A stretch of DNA of 64,000 nt, taken from Pandoraea fibrosis (GTDB taxonomy: Bacteria; Pseudomonadota; Gammaproteobacteria; Burkholderiales; Burkholderiaceae). Position numbers and translations under genes: made by a program. A model generated the notes under the pieces. The model was not told where the DNA came from, made no database searches, and saw only the letters and a program-made list of their open reading frames with translations. The stretch lies in the NCBI RefSeq assembly GCF_000807775.2, contig NZ_CP047385.1, positions 3,596,001 to 3,660,000 on the forward strand, in the 5' to 3' direction. Positions within the stretch are counted from its first letter, which is position 1; the number at the start of each line of letters is the position of its first letter. Below, one piece after another: positions 1 through 8,767 of this stretch.

Positions 1-637
1 AGCCGCCGTCGATGGCCGGGGCCCAGATGATCTCGCCGCTCACGATGTGTCCGATGTGCTCGAGAATCGGGTAGCCCTGATCGTTGGCTTCGGTCACTGC
101 CGTGTAGGCATCGGCCCCCAGCAACACGCTGTACGGACCGTCGACCCCTTCCAGACGCAACTGCTCCAGCGCCTTGGCGATCACGGTCGGATAGTCGGCG
201 ATGTTGGCCGGCAGCGGCAACACCGGGTTCGAAGTGCCTTCGCGCACGCCCGTGATGTGTGCGGCTTTGTAACCGTCGAAAATCGCGCGGTCTTCCGCGT
301 AAGCCAGCTTGATGGCCGCATCTTTGGCGGGTTGCCAGTCGGAGTCGTTGGCGCCGCGCTCGACATCGTCGATGGCCTCGCGCGACAGCTCGAACGGGAC
401 ACGCAAGGCCACAAGCGGCATCACTTCGCGCTGACGCGCGCCCACGCCGTCGAGCGGCGCGTCGATGGCCTTTTGATGGCCGGTGCCAACGCCCGCGAGC
501 GCCAGGCCGCCCGGCCCCTTGACGTCGACCACACGACGGCCGGCGACCGTGCGCTTGAACGTGCGAGCCACCTCTTCTTCGATCTGCGCCCAGGCGGCGT
601 TCGAAATGGGGGCCAGTTCGCGATGCAGGTTATTCAT
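1..637 (-). CDS. Encapsulin nanocompartment shell protein (partial, C-terminus off window)
   Basis: The reverse strand encodes a protein starting MNNLHRELAPISNAAWAQIE and continuing through an R-x-V-D-V-x-G-P-G-G segment and an 'LPLPANIADYPTVIAKAL' stretch, which I recognise as a family 1 encapsulin (HK97-fold, linocin M18-like). About 212 residues are present; the family is usually about 265-285, so the last quarter lies beyond base 1. Its ATG overlaps the stop of the upstream DyP peroxidase gene as ATGA, and the ribosome binding site AAAGGAG lies inside the last codons of that gene, so the two are translationally coupled. Family knowledge: subunits self-assemble into a roughly 25-nm cytosolic cage around the peroxidase. 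The longer-looking plus-strand frame here is antisense and not coding. Confidence 0.93.
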   Translation of the reverse strand, partial: MNNLHRELAPISNAAWAQIEEEVARTFKRTVAGRRVVDVKGPGGLALAGVGTGHQKAIDAPLDGVGARQREVMPLVALRVPFELSREAIDDVERGANDSDWQPAKDAAIKLAYAEDRAIFDGYKAAHITGVREGTSNPVLPLPANIADYPTVIAKALEQLRLEGVDGPYSVLLGADAYTAVTEANDQGYPILEHIGHIVSGEIIWAPAIDGG

Positions 638-1755
638 GCCTGAGAAACTCCTTTAAGCGATCCGATTTGCAACGAGCCGTCCGCGGGGGCGGCGCTCGGT
701 GGGGTGAGAGACGATACCGTGACGTCGACCACAGGCGTTGCCGTCGACGTCGCATCGATCAGAGTCTTGATTGCCGTCGATTCCGTGGCGGCCGCCACCG
801 GCGCCTCGCGCTCGGCGAGCGCTTCGAGCAACGGTGCCGACGGCACGAAGAACAGCCCGCCCGTGACAGCGCTGCTGAAGTCGAGCAAGCGATCGTAATT
901 GCCGGGCGGACGCCCCACGAACATGTTCTCGAGCATCTGCTCGATAGGTGCCGGGGAGCGGGCGTAACCAATGAAGTAGGTGCCGAATTCGGCCGAACCT
1001 GGGCGGCCGAACGGCATGTTGTCGCGCAGGATCTTGATTTCCTTGCCATCTTCCTCGAGCGTGGTCAACGCGCTGTGCGACCAACTGGGCTTCACGCCCT
1101 CATCGAGTTCGACGTCGGAGAGTTTGGTCCGCCCGATGATGCGCTCCTGCGCCTCGACCGGCAGTGCGTTCCAGCCCGTCATGTCATGCAGATACTTCTG
1201 CACGAGCACGTAGCTGCCGCCCTCGAATTCGGGATCCTCGTCGCCCATCACCGTGAATTCGAGCGCTTCCTTGCCCTCGGGGTTCTCGGTGCCATCGACG
1301 AAACCGACCATACTTCGCATATCGAAATAGCGGAAGCCATGCACCTCGTCGACCACGGTCACGGCGTCGCCCAGCTTGTTCAGCATGAGCGTCGCGAGAT
1401 CGAAACAGAGATCCATCTGATCGGCGCGGATGTGCAACAGCAGATCGCCGGGCGTGGCCGGCGCATGGCGCTTGCCCGAGCCAAATTCACGGAACGGATG
1501 CAGCTCGGCCGGACGCGGATCGCCGAACAGGCGGTCCCAGGCGTTGTCGCTGAAGCCCACCACACACGACAAATTGCCGGACGGCACGCGTTTGCCGACC
1601 GAGCGGACGTAGGCGGCAGCATCCGCACACCAGCCCCGCACGTTCGCGTGAGCCGCGTCGTCATCACGAATGGTCGCAACAAGGAAGATGGCGCTGCGGG
1701 TCACGGTGCCGGACACCGGCTGGGGTTCTGGAGGAGATGTCGGACGTTCGGTCAT
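634..1755 (-). CDS. DyP-type heme peroxidase, encapsulin cargo
   Basis: A 373-residue dye-decolorizing peroxidase. Visible hallmarks are the GFVDG motif (D154), the proximal heme histidine in W-S-H-S (H227), the distal arginine in ILRDNMPFG (R244) and the following FGTYFIGYARSP segment. After the catalytic domain (to about residue 315) comes an Ala/Thr/Pro-rich linker and the tail DGSLQIGSLKG (about 359-369), the classical encapsulin cargo-loading peptide. I chose the ATG at 1755 because AGGAAA precedes it and homology begins soon after; the open frame extends 64 codons further upstream without family resemblance. It should oxidise substrates with H2O2 inside the encapsulin shell encoded immediately downstream. 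Confidence 0.95.
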   Translation of the reverse strand: MTERPTSPPEPQPVSGTVTRSAIFLVATIRDDDAAHANVRGWCADAAAYVRSVGKRVPSGNLSCVVGFSDNAWDRLFGDPRPAELHPFREFGSGKRHAPATPGDLLLHIRADQMDLCFDLATLMLNKLGDAVTVVDEVHGFRYFDMRSMVGFVDGTENPEGKEALEFTVMGDEDPEFEGGSYVLVQKYLHDMTGWNALPVEAQERIIGRTKLSDVELDEGVKPSWSHSALTTLEEDGKEIKILRDNMPFGRPGSAEFGTYFIGYARSPAPIEQMLENMFVGRPPGNYDRLLDFSSAVTGGLFFVPSAPLLEALAEREAPVAAATESTAIKTLIDATSTATPVVDVTVSSLTPPSAAPADGSLQIGSLKGVSQA

Positions 1756-1825
1756 TGCTTTCCTGCGTGGGACTGGGGTTCTCGACGCCGGTACCGTCAC
1801 TTCGGCCGGAACAGCGGGCCATAGG

Positions 1826-1854
1826 CTATCGGGCGGCGACTTTTGGTATGTCAA
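1826..1854 (-). promoter_or_regulatory. Candidate sigma-70 promoter for the DyP-encapsulin operon
   Basis: On the reverse strand a perfect TTGACA (-35, 1854-1849) is followed after 17 bases by CGATAG (1831-1826) as a poor -10. It lies about 70 bp before the DyP start. The -10 is weak, so this is only a candidate. Confidence 0.3.
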
Positions 1855-1959
1855 CTTTATAACGCAACACACCGTAATATGCCACTCCCATCGGCAGATC
1901 GGCGAGCAAAGCCTTGTGCGATGCGGCTTTGCAAGGGATGACGTCATTTATGGCAATTT

Positions 1960-1983
1960 CGCCATTTTGGCGCCATTTTGGCG
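1960..1983. repeat. Tandem 11-bp repeat CGCCATTTTGG x2 in the DyP/RND divergent region
   Basis: CGCCATTTTGG occurs twice head to tail at 1960-1970 and 1971-1981 and is followed by CG, between the divergent DyP and RND genes and about 120 bp upstream of the RND start. A direct repeat at 11-bp pitch (one helical turn) is the arrangement bound by OmpR-family regulators, and such a regulator is encoded at the end of this efflux operon. The link is inference. Confidence 0.4.
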
Positions 1984-2100
1984 TTGGGGGTGCGCCCCTA
2001 CCATGGCGGCGTTCCTTCCGGTACCGGCACGACGCGGCTGCGCGCGTGCCGGACGGCCCTTGTCCGTACGCCTGCGACTGCGCCCGAGCGCGTCTGAATC

Positions 2101-5100
2101 ATGTGGATTGTCAACGTTGCGCTCAAACGGCCCTACACGTTCATCGTGATGGCCATCCTGATCCTGCTCGCCACACCGCTCGCGCTCATGCGTACCCCGG
2201 TCGACGTGCTGCCGGAAATCAACATCCCGGTGATCAGCGTCATCTGGACCTACAACGGCCTGTCCGCACAGGACATCGCCGACCGGATGATCTCCGGCAA
2301 CGAACGCGGGCTGACGACCACCGTCAACAACATCGAGCACATCGAGTCGCAATCGTTGCCCGGCATCGGCATCATCAAGATCTTCCTGCAACCCACGGCC
2401 AACATCCAGACGGCCATTGCGCAAGTCGTCGCCGTCGAACAGGCACAGGTCAAGCAGATGCCGCCGGGGGCCACGCCGCCGCTCGTCATCAGTTACTCCG
2501 CGTCGTCGATCCCGGTAATGCAGCTCGGCCTGTCGAGCCCGAGCCTCTCGGAGCCGGCGCTTAACGACACGGCGCTCAACTTCCTGCGCCCGCAACTGGT
2601 GACGATTCCCGGGGCCGCCGTGCCTTATCCGTATGGTGGCAAGACGCGGTTGATTTCGGTCGACATCGACACGCGTGCCCTGCTCGCCAAGGGATTGACG
2701 GCGCAGGACGTGGTGGCCGCCGTGAACGCTCAGAACCTGATTCTGCCCACCGGCACGGCGAAGATCGGGCCGCGCGAGTACACCGTCGACATGAACGGTT
2801 CGCCACCGACAGTCGAAGGGTTGAACAACATCCCGGTGCGCACGGTCGCCGGCGCCACCACCTATTTGCGTGAAGTCGCGCACGTGCGCACGGGCTTCTC
2901 GCCGCAGACGAACATCGTGCGCCAGAACGGCCAGCGCGGCGTGCTGATGTCGATCATGAAGACGGGCGACGCGTCGACCCTGTCGGTGGTCGACTCGCTC
3001 AAGGCCTTGCTGCCCGAGGCGCGTGCCGCCCTGCCGTCGGACCTGCATATCTCGGCGCTGTTCGACCAGTCGGTCTTCGTGAAGGCGGCCGTGCAGGGCG
3101 TGATTCACGAAGCGCTGATCGCCGCTGCGCTCACCGCCGCCATGATTCTGCTGTTCCTCGGCAACTGGCGCAGCACCTGCATCATCGCCATCTCCATCCC
3201 GCTCTCGATTCTCTCGTCGCTGCTCGCGCTGCATGCGTTGGGCCAGACGATCAACATCATGACGCTCGGCGGGCTGGCGCTCGCAGTGGGGATTCTGGTC
3301 GACGATGCGACCGTGACCATCGAGAACATCGAGCGCCATCTTCATATGGGGACACCGCTGCACAAGGCGATTCTCGACGGCGCGGGCGAAATCGCCGTGC
3401 CGGCGCTCGTCTCCACGCTGTGTATCTGTATCGTGTTCGTGCCGATGTTCTTCCTCACGGGGGTGGCACGTTACCTGTTCGTGCCGCTCGCCGAGGCCGT
3501 GGTGTTCGCCATGCTGGCGTCGTACATCCTCTCGCGCACGCTGGTGCCTACGCTCGCGATGCTGCTCATGGGACACGCGCATCAGGCCGATCCGAACGCG
3601 AAGCCCGGGGCGTTTCGCCGCATTTACCTGCGCTTCGACGCCGGCTTCGAGCGCATGCGCGCCGCGTACATCGTCGTGCTCTCGATGCTGCTGGTACGCC
3701 GACGCGTCTTCGCCACCGGCTTCCTGGCCTTCTGCATTCTGTCGATGGGACTGGTGTTCGCGCTGGGCGCCGACTTCTTCCCGAGCGTGGATGCCGGCGA
3801 CATTCGCATGCATATGCGTGCGCCGACCGGCACTCGCATCGAGGAAACGGCGCGTCTGGCCGACGAGGTCGAGAAAGTGGTGCGAGAGGTCGTGCCCGCC
3901 AGCGAACTGGAGACGATACTAGACAATCTTGGCTTGCCCTACAGCGGCATCAACCTCTCGTACAGCAACGCCGGCACCATCGGCACACTCGATGGCGAGA
4001 TCCAGATCGCACTGACGCCGGATCATCGCCCCAGTGCGACTTACATCGACAAGCTGCGTGCCCTGCTACCGCAGCGTTTCCCCGGCGTGGAGTTTTTCTT
4101 CCAGCCAGCGGACATCGTCACGCAGATTCTCAACTTCGGTCTGCCCGCCGCGATCGACATTCAGATCAGCGGCAACCAGCAACTGGCGAATTTCGATGCC
4201 GCCACCAAGCTGCTCAAGCAGGTGCGTCAGGTGCCGGGCACCGTCGACACGCACATCCAGCAACGAGTGAACGCACCGACGCTTCACCTGAATATGGACC
4301 GCACCCGGTTGCAGCAACTCAATCTGAACGCCAACGCCGTCGCCCAGAACGTGCTGATCTCGCTCTCGGGCAGTTCGCAGACGTCGCCGGGCTTCTGGTT
4401 CAACAGCCAGAACGGTGTGGAGTACAGCCTGTCGGTGCAGTCGCCGCAGTACCGCATCAGCTCGATCGACGATCTGCTTCGTCTGCCGGTCGCGGGCACC
4501 GCCAACAACGGTCAGCCCCAACTGCTCGCCAACTTCGTGAAGGTTGAACCGAAGCAGCAGTTCGCCGTGGTCAGCCACTACAACATCCGTCCGGTGATCG
4601 ACATCTTCGTGAGCGTGGAAGGCCGGGATCTGGGCAGCGTGGCGGGCGACATCGACAAGCTGGTCGCGCAGGCCCGCAAGGATCTGCCGCGGGGTAGCCA
4701 GATCACCGTGCGCGGTCAGGTCAGCACGATGCAAAGCTCGTATCTCGGGCTGGGCGTCGGGGTGGCGATGGCCATCGTGCTCGTCTATCTGCTGATCGTG
4801 GTGAACTTCCAGTCGTGGGTCGATCCGCTCATCATCGTGAGCGCCCTGCCCGCTGCCCTCGCCGGCATCGTCTGGATGCTCTTTCTCTCCGGCACCCGAC
4901 TGTCGGTGCCGGCACTCACGGGGGCCATCATGACGATGGGCGTGGCAACGGCCAACAGTATTCTCGTGGTCGCGTTTGCACGACAGCGCATGGAAGCCGG
5001 CATGGCGCCGCTCAAGGCCGCCCTGGAAGCCGGGGCCAGCCGGATACGCCCGGTACTGATGACAGCGCTCGCGATGATCATCGGCATGGTGCCCATGGCG

Positions 5101-5283
5101 CTTGGACTGGGCGAAGGCGCCGAGCAAAACGCGCCGTTGGGCCGCGCGGTGATCGGTGGCCTGCTGTTCGCCACGGTCTCGACGCTGTTCTTCGTGCCGC
5201 TGGTGTTTGCCGGTATTCATACGCGGCTCGTGCAGAGAAAGGCGCGCAAGGCAGAACGGAACGGCGGCAATCCGCATGCATAA
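2101..5283 (+). CDS. RND efflux permease, AcrB/HAE1-like
   Basis: A 1060-residue inner-membrane proton-driven pump, the usual length for the AcrB/AcrD/AcrF family. It has an N-terminal transmembrane helix (residues 11-30), two large periplasmic loops and the TM4 proton-relay pair D401-D402 in GILVDDATVTIENIE, equivalent to AcrB D407-D408; the C-terminal half repeats the fold (TM cluster from about 880). The ATG follows a short leader. It heads the operon permease-adaptor-outer membrane factor-response regulator-sensor kinase. Finding the permease before the adaptor is the reverse of the common order. The relay residues and lack of a CzcA-like signature favour organic substrates over metals, but the substrate cannot be read from sequence. 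Confidence 0.95.
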   Translation: MWIVNVALKRPYTFIVMAILILLATPLALMRTPVDVLPEINIPVISVIWTYNGLSAQDIADRMISGNERGLTTTVNNIEHIESQSLPGIGIIKIFLQPTANIQTAIAQVVAVEQAQVKQMPPGATPPLVISYSASSIPVMQLGLSSPSLSEPALNDTALNFLRPQLVTIPGAAVPYPYGGKTRLISVDIDTRALLAKGLTAQDVVAAVNAQNLILPTGTAKIGPREYTVDMNGSPPTVEGLNNIPVRTVAGATTYLREVAHVRTGFSPQTNIVRQNGQRGVLMSIMKTGDASTLSVVDSLKALLPEARAALPSDLHISALFDQSVFVKAAVQGVIHEALIAAALTAAMILLFLGNWRSTCIIAISIPLSILSSLLALHALGQTINIMTLGGLALAVGILVDDATVTIENIERHLHMGTPLHKAILDGAGEIAVPALVSTLCICIVFVPMFFLTGVARYLFVPLAEAVVFAMLASYILSRTLVPTLAMLLMGHAHQADPNAKPGAFRRIYLRFDAGFERMRAAYIVVLSMLLVRRRVFATGFLAFCILSMGLVFALGADFFPSVDAGDIRMHMRAPTGTRIEETARLADEVEKVVREVVPASELETILDNLGLPYSGINLSYSNAGTIGTLDGEIQIALTPDHRPSATYIDKLRALLPQRFPGVEFFFQPADIVTQILNFGLPAAIDIQISGNQQLANFDAATKLLKQVRQVPGTVDTHIQQRVNAPTLHLNMDRTRLQQLNLNANAVAQNVLISLSGSSQTSPGFWFNSQNGVEYSLSVQSPQYRISSIDDLLRLPVAGTANNGQPQLLANFVKVEPKQQFAVVSHYNIRPVIDIFVSVEGRDLGSVAGDIDKLVAQARKDLPRGSQITVRGQVSTMQSSYLGLGVGVAMAIVLVYLLIVVNFQSWVDPLIIVSALPAALAGIVWMLFLSGTRLSVPALTGAIMTMGVATANSILVVAFARQRMEAGMAPLKAALEAGASRIRPVLMTALAMIIGMVPMALGLGEGAEQNAPLGRAVIGGLLFATVSTLFFVPLVFAGIHTRLVQRKARKAERNGGNPHA

Positions 5284-5348
5284 CGCCAAGCACACGCCAC
5301 GACCGGCTTTCCCCACACCAGATACCAAGTTTTAACGGGCTGAACGAC

Positions 5349-6596
5349 ATGACCGAGAAACATCACGCCGAACTGGCCATTCCCGAGCACGATCCTGCCG
5401 ATGGCCGGCAACTGCCGCCGCGTCGCGGCGAATTCCGGCGCGCAAAGATCGTGCTCATCGTGGTGGCGGTGTTGCTGGTGGCGGGCGCCGCACGTACCAC
5501 GCTCTCCAACGCACTGCAACGCCGCGAGGTCGCCCGTGTGACGACCGAGAACGCCCGGCAATACGTGAGCGTCGTCACGCCGCAGGCGACCGAAGCGAGC
5601 GAAACGCTGCTGCCCGCCACGTTGCGCGGCGCGGTTGAGTCGCCCATCTACGCCCGGGCGACCGGCTATCTGCTGCATCGATATGTGGACATCGGTGCCC
5701 GCGTGAAGCAAGGTCAGTTGCTGGCCGACCTCGACACGCCGGAAATCGATCAGGAACTGGCGCAAGCCGTGGCGCAGCGCAACCAGATCAGCGCCAGCCT
5801 CGGGCTCGCGAAATCCTCGCTCGAGCGTTGGCAGCAACTGCGTCAGCGCGACGCGGTCTCTCAGCAGGAACTCGATGAGCGTCAGAGCACCTACACGCAG
5901 GGCACCGCCAATTTGGCGGCCGCCGACGCCAACGTCAAACGACTTCAGCAACTCGAGTCGTTCAAGCGGATCGTCGCCCCCTTCGATGGGGTGATCACCC
6001 AGCGCAATGTCGACGTCGGCGACCTGATCGATGCCGGCAGCGGCAACAGCCGCGCGTTGTTCTCGCTCGCGCAGACAGACCCGCTGCGGGTGTACGTTCA
6101 GGTGCCGCAGGCCTATGCGCAAGGCGTGAGCGTGGGGCAACCCGTCGTGGTAACGCAAGCCGAACTGCCCGGCGAGCACTTTCAGGGCAAGATCACGCAT
6201 GTGTCCGGCGCCATCGACGTGGCGACCCGCTCGCTGCAAATCGAAGCCGCGCTGCCGAATCCCGACGGCAAACTCCGCCCCGGCGCCTACGTGCAACTCG
6301 CACTGCCCAGTGCCGTGCAGGCGCACCTGAGCGTGCCCGCCAACGCCCTGCTGTTCCGCGCCGAAGGCCCGCGCGTCGCGGTGGTCGACGATCAGGGCAT
6401 CGTTCATCTGCACAAGATCGTGATCGCGCAGGACCTCGGACAGGCGCTTGAGCTGGCCGATGGCGTATCGGCGACCGACCGCGTGATCGTCAATCCCAGC
6501 GACTCCATCGACGACGGCGATCACGTTCAGGCCAAGGCGCTTGAAGTCAAGGGCGGCGCCAAGGCCGGTGCCAAGCCGCAGGGAGCGCAATCGTGA
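5349..6596 (+). CDS. RND efflux periplasmic adaptor (HlyD/AcrA family)
   Basis: A 415-residue membrane fusion protein. An Arg-rich cytoplasmic start is followed by one transmembrane helix (about residues 32-50, KIVLIVVAVLLVAGAAR), then the lipoyl half-motifs (RYVDIGARVKQGQLLADLDT and VAPFDGVITQRNVDVGDLI) flanking a helical hairpin of about 90 residues, and a beta-barrel/membrane-proximal domain. It lacks a lipobox, so it is anchored by the helix. It should bridge the permease upstream and the outer membrane channel downstream. Its stop codon overlaps the GTG of the next gene. The start at 5349 was chosen because the upstream extension of the frame lies inside the permease gene and has no family resemblance. 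Confidence 0.93.
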   Translation: MTEKHHAELAIPEHDPADGRQLPPRRGEFRRAKIVLIVVAVLLVAGAARTTLSNALQRREVARVTTENARQYVSVVTPQATEASETLLPATLRGAVESPIYARATGYLLHRYVDIGARVKQGQLLADLDTPEIDQELAQAVAQRNQISASLGLAKSSLERWQQLRQRDAVSQQELDERQSTYTQGTANLAAADANVKRLQQLESFKRIVAPFDGVITQRNVDVGDLIDAGSGNSRALFSLAQTDPLRVYVQVPQAYAQGVSVGQPVVVTQAELPGEHFQGKITHVSGAIDVATRSLQIEAALPNPDGKLRPGAYVQLALPSAVQAHLSVPANALLFRAEGPRVAVVDDQGIVHLHKIVIAQDLGQALELADGVSATDRVIVNPSDSIDDGDHVQAKALEVKGGAKAGAKPQGAQS

Positions 6597-8062
6597 GCGC
6601 GCCTGTGCGCAGCACGCGCCTCGGCGTGACGCTGCTCGCCGCCACGGCGCTGCTCAGTGCCTGCGCCGTCGGCCCCGACTACCAACGTCCCGAGGTTTCG
6701 ACCCCGCCGGACTGGAAAACCGACGGGTACTGGCGACTCGCGCAACCGTCGCGCGCGCCATTACAGCCCGATTGGTGGAAGGCGTTCCGGGAGCCGGCCC
6801 TCGACGCCCTGGAGACGCAGGCACTCGCCCAGAACCAGACGCTCGCCGCAGCCGTGGCGCACTACGATCAGGCACAGGCAACACTGTCCGGCATCTCGGC
6901 GCAGCGGTTGCCGGAAGTCGATGCGTCGTTCGGTCTGGCGCGTCAGCGAATCTCGGCGAACCGACCGGTCACAAGCTACTCGTCGAGCAGCATGTCCACC
7001 GTGCAGAACAACGTGCAGGTCGGCCTTGGCGTGAACTACGACACCGATCTGTTCGGCCGTATCCGGCGTCAGGTCGAAGGCGCGCGCGCCTCCGCCGAAC
7101 AAGCCGGTGACGATCTGGCCAACGCACGGCTCGTGTTGACCACACAACTCGCCACCGCCTACTTTCAGTTGCGCGCGCTCGACGCCGAGATCAAGGTGCT
7201 CGACGAATCCGTGACGCTGCAACAGAAGGCACTCGACTATGTGAGCGCACAGCATGACTTAGGCGCCGTCTCGGGGCTGGATGTCCTTCAGCAACAATCG
7301 GAACTCGACACCACGCGAGTGCAGGCACGGCTGCTGCATCAGCAGCGCGACCAATATGAGCATTCGATTGCCGCGCTTGTCGGGGTGCCGGCGCCGGCAT
7401 TCTCGGTGGCGACCGGCGCGTTGCCGGGAACCCTGCCGCCGATCCCGCTTGGTGTCCCGAGCGACATCTTGCAGCGCCGTCCCGATGTGGCATCGGCCGA
7501 GCGCAGCATGGCAGCAGCCAACGCGCAGATCGGGGTGGCGAAGGCGGCATTCTTTCCCAGCCTGACGCTTAACCCCGGGATTGGCTGGCAGAGTACCGAG
7601 TTCGCCAATCTGCTCTCGGCGCCGAGTCTGCTGTGGACCGTGGGCACGCTCGCCACGCAAGCGATCTTCGATGGCGGACGACGTCAGGCGGGCGTGGACT
7701 TCGCCAGCGCGGGCTACCGCGCCGTGGAGGCGAACTATCGTCAGACGGTGCTCACTGCGTTCCAGCAAGTGCAGGACGGCGTGGCCGGTCTGTCGGTGCT
7801 CGACGCCGCCGCGCACGAATCGCATGCCGCCGTCGTCGACGCGCAACGGCTTCTGAGTCTGGCTAACGACCGCTATTCAGGCGGTCTCACGGCGTATCTG
7901 AGTGTGATTACGGCGCAGCAGGGATTGTTGGCGAGCGAGCGTCAGGATGTTCAGATTCGCGCCCAGCAACTGGTCCTGTCGGTCGCGCTGATCAAAGCGC
8001 TGGGCGGCGGCTGGCAAGCGTCATCGGACACATCCTCTGACTCGTATAATGCGCAAAGATGA
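6593..8062 (+). CDS. Outer membrane efflux lipoprotein, NodT/OprM family
   Basis: A 489-residue TolC-like channel. It begins with a lipoprotein signal, LLSAC with the lipidated C24, followed directly by the family start AVGPDYQRPEV. Two repeated OEP domains of long alternating alpha-helices follow, including the typical DLFGRIRRQVEGARA and the LLQRRPDVASAERSMAAANAQIGVAKAAFFP-type segment in the second repeat. The GTG start overlaps the adaptor stop (GTGA), implying coupled translation. It completes the tripartite RND pump. It ends 9 bp before the response regulator, so pump and regulator are probably one transcript. Confidence 0.95.
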   Translation: MSAPVRSTRLGVTLLAATALLSACAVGPDYQRPEVSTPPDWKTDGYWRLAQPSRAPLQPDWWKAFREPALDALETQALAQNQTLAAAVAHYDQAQATLSGISAQRLPEVDASFGLARQRISANRPVTSYSSSSMSTVQNNVQVGLGVNYDTDLFGRIRRQVEGARASAEQAGDDLANARLVLTTQLATAYFQLRALDAEIKVLDESVTLQQKALDYVSAQHDLGAVSGLDVLQQQSELDTTRVQARLLHQQRDQYEHSIAALVGVPAPAFSVATGALPGTLPPIPLGVPSDILQRRPDVASAERSMAAANAQIGVAKAAFFPSLTLNPGIGWQSTEFANLLSAPSLLWTVGTLATQAIFDGGRRQAGVDFASAGYRAVEANYRQTVLTAFQQVQDGVAGLSVLDAAAHESHAAVVDAQRLLSLANDRYSGGLTAYLSVITAQQGLLASERQDVQIRAQQLVLSVALIKALGGGWQASSDTSSDSYNAQR

Positions 8063-8071
8063 GGTGGCGAC

Positions 8072-8746
8072 ATGAAAGTACTGATCGTTGAAGACGAACA
8101 CAAGGTAGTGGACTATCTGCGCTCCGGGCTGACCGAGCAAGGCTGGGTCGTCGATGTGGCGCTCGATGGCGAGGAAGGCACGCATCTGGCGCTGGAGTTC
8201 GACTACGACGTGATCGTGCTCGATGTCATGCTGCCCAAGCGCGACGGCTTCGCCGTGCTCGGCTCGCTGCGCGAACGCAAATCGACGCCAGTCATCATGC
8301 TCACGGCCCGCGATCATGTGAATGACCGTGTGCGCGGTCTGCGCGAAGGCGCCGACGACTATCTGACCAAGCCCTTCTCGTTCATCGAACTGGTGGAGCG
8401 TCTGCACGCCCTCGCCCGTCGCACGCGCGTGCAGGAATCGACGCTGATTTCGGTCGGCGACCTTTACGTCGACCTGATCGGCCGCCGTGCTACGCGCGAT
8501 GGCCAGCGGCTCGATCTCACGGCCAAGGAATTCCAGTTGCTCTCGGTGCTCGCGCGCCGTCAGGGCGACATTCTGTCGAAGACAGCCATTACCGAACTGG
8601 TCTGGGACGTCAATTTCGACAGCCATACCAACGTGGTGGAGACAGCGATCAAGCGGCTGCGCGCCAAGCTCGACGGGCCGTTCCACACCAAGCTGCTGCA
8701 CACGGTGCGCGGCATGGGCTACGTGCTGGAGGTGCGCGAGGCCTGA
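8072..8746 (+). CDS. OmpR-family response regulator (CusR/IrlR-like)
   Basis: A 224-residue two-component regulator: receiver domain (1-115) with acidic pocket E7-D8, phospho-acceptor D51 in VLDVMLPKRDG and the conserved lysine in DDYLTKPF, then a winged-helix DNA-binding domain (about 125-222) with LDLTAKEFQLL and the recognition region TNVVETAIKRLRAKLDG ending in VRGMGYVLE. GAGGTGGC lies just before the ATG. It follows the NodT gene by 9 bp and precedes its sensor kinase by 21 bp. It most resembles the heavy-metal-type CusR/CopR/IrlR branch, yet here it travels with an AcrB-type pump, so its signal may not be a metal. A likely target is the promoter at 1960-2100. Confidence 0.93.
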   Translation: MKVLIVEDEHKVVDYLRSGLTEQGWVVDVALDGEEGTHLALEFDYDVIVLDVMLPKRDGFAVLGSLRERKSTPVIMLTARDHVNDRVRGLREGADDYLTKPFSFIELVERLHALARRTRVQESTLISVGDLYVDLIGRRATRDGQRLDLTAKEFQLLSVLARRQGDILSKTAITELVWDVNFDSHTNVVETAIKRLRAKLDGPFHTKLLHTVRGMGYVLEVREA

Positions 8747-8767
8747 CGGCCGCGCGCGAGCCGCGCC

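Noticed and set aside
47..643. 198-codon plus-strand open frame over the encapsulin gene
   Set aside because: Its product has no family features, while the reverse strand encodes a recognisable encapsulin coupled to DyP. GC-rich antisense frames are expected.
1948..3813. 621-codon reverse-strand open frame over the RND permease
   Set aside because: His/Arg/Asp/Gln-rich, low-complexity product typical of antisense to GC-rich coding DNA; the plus-strand permease is unambiguous.
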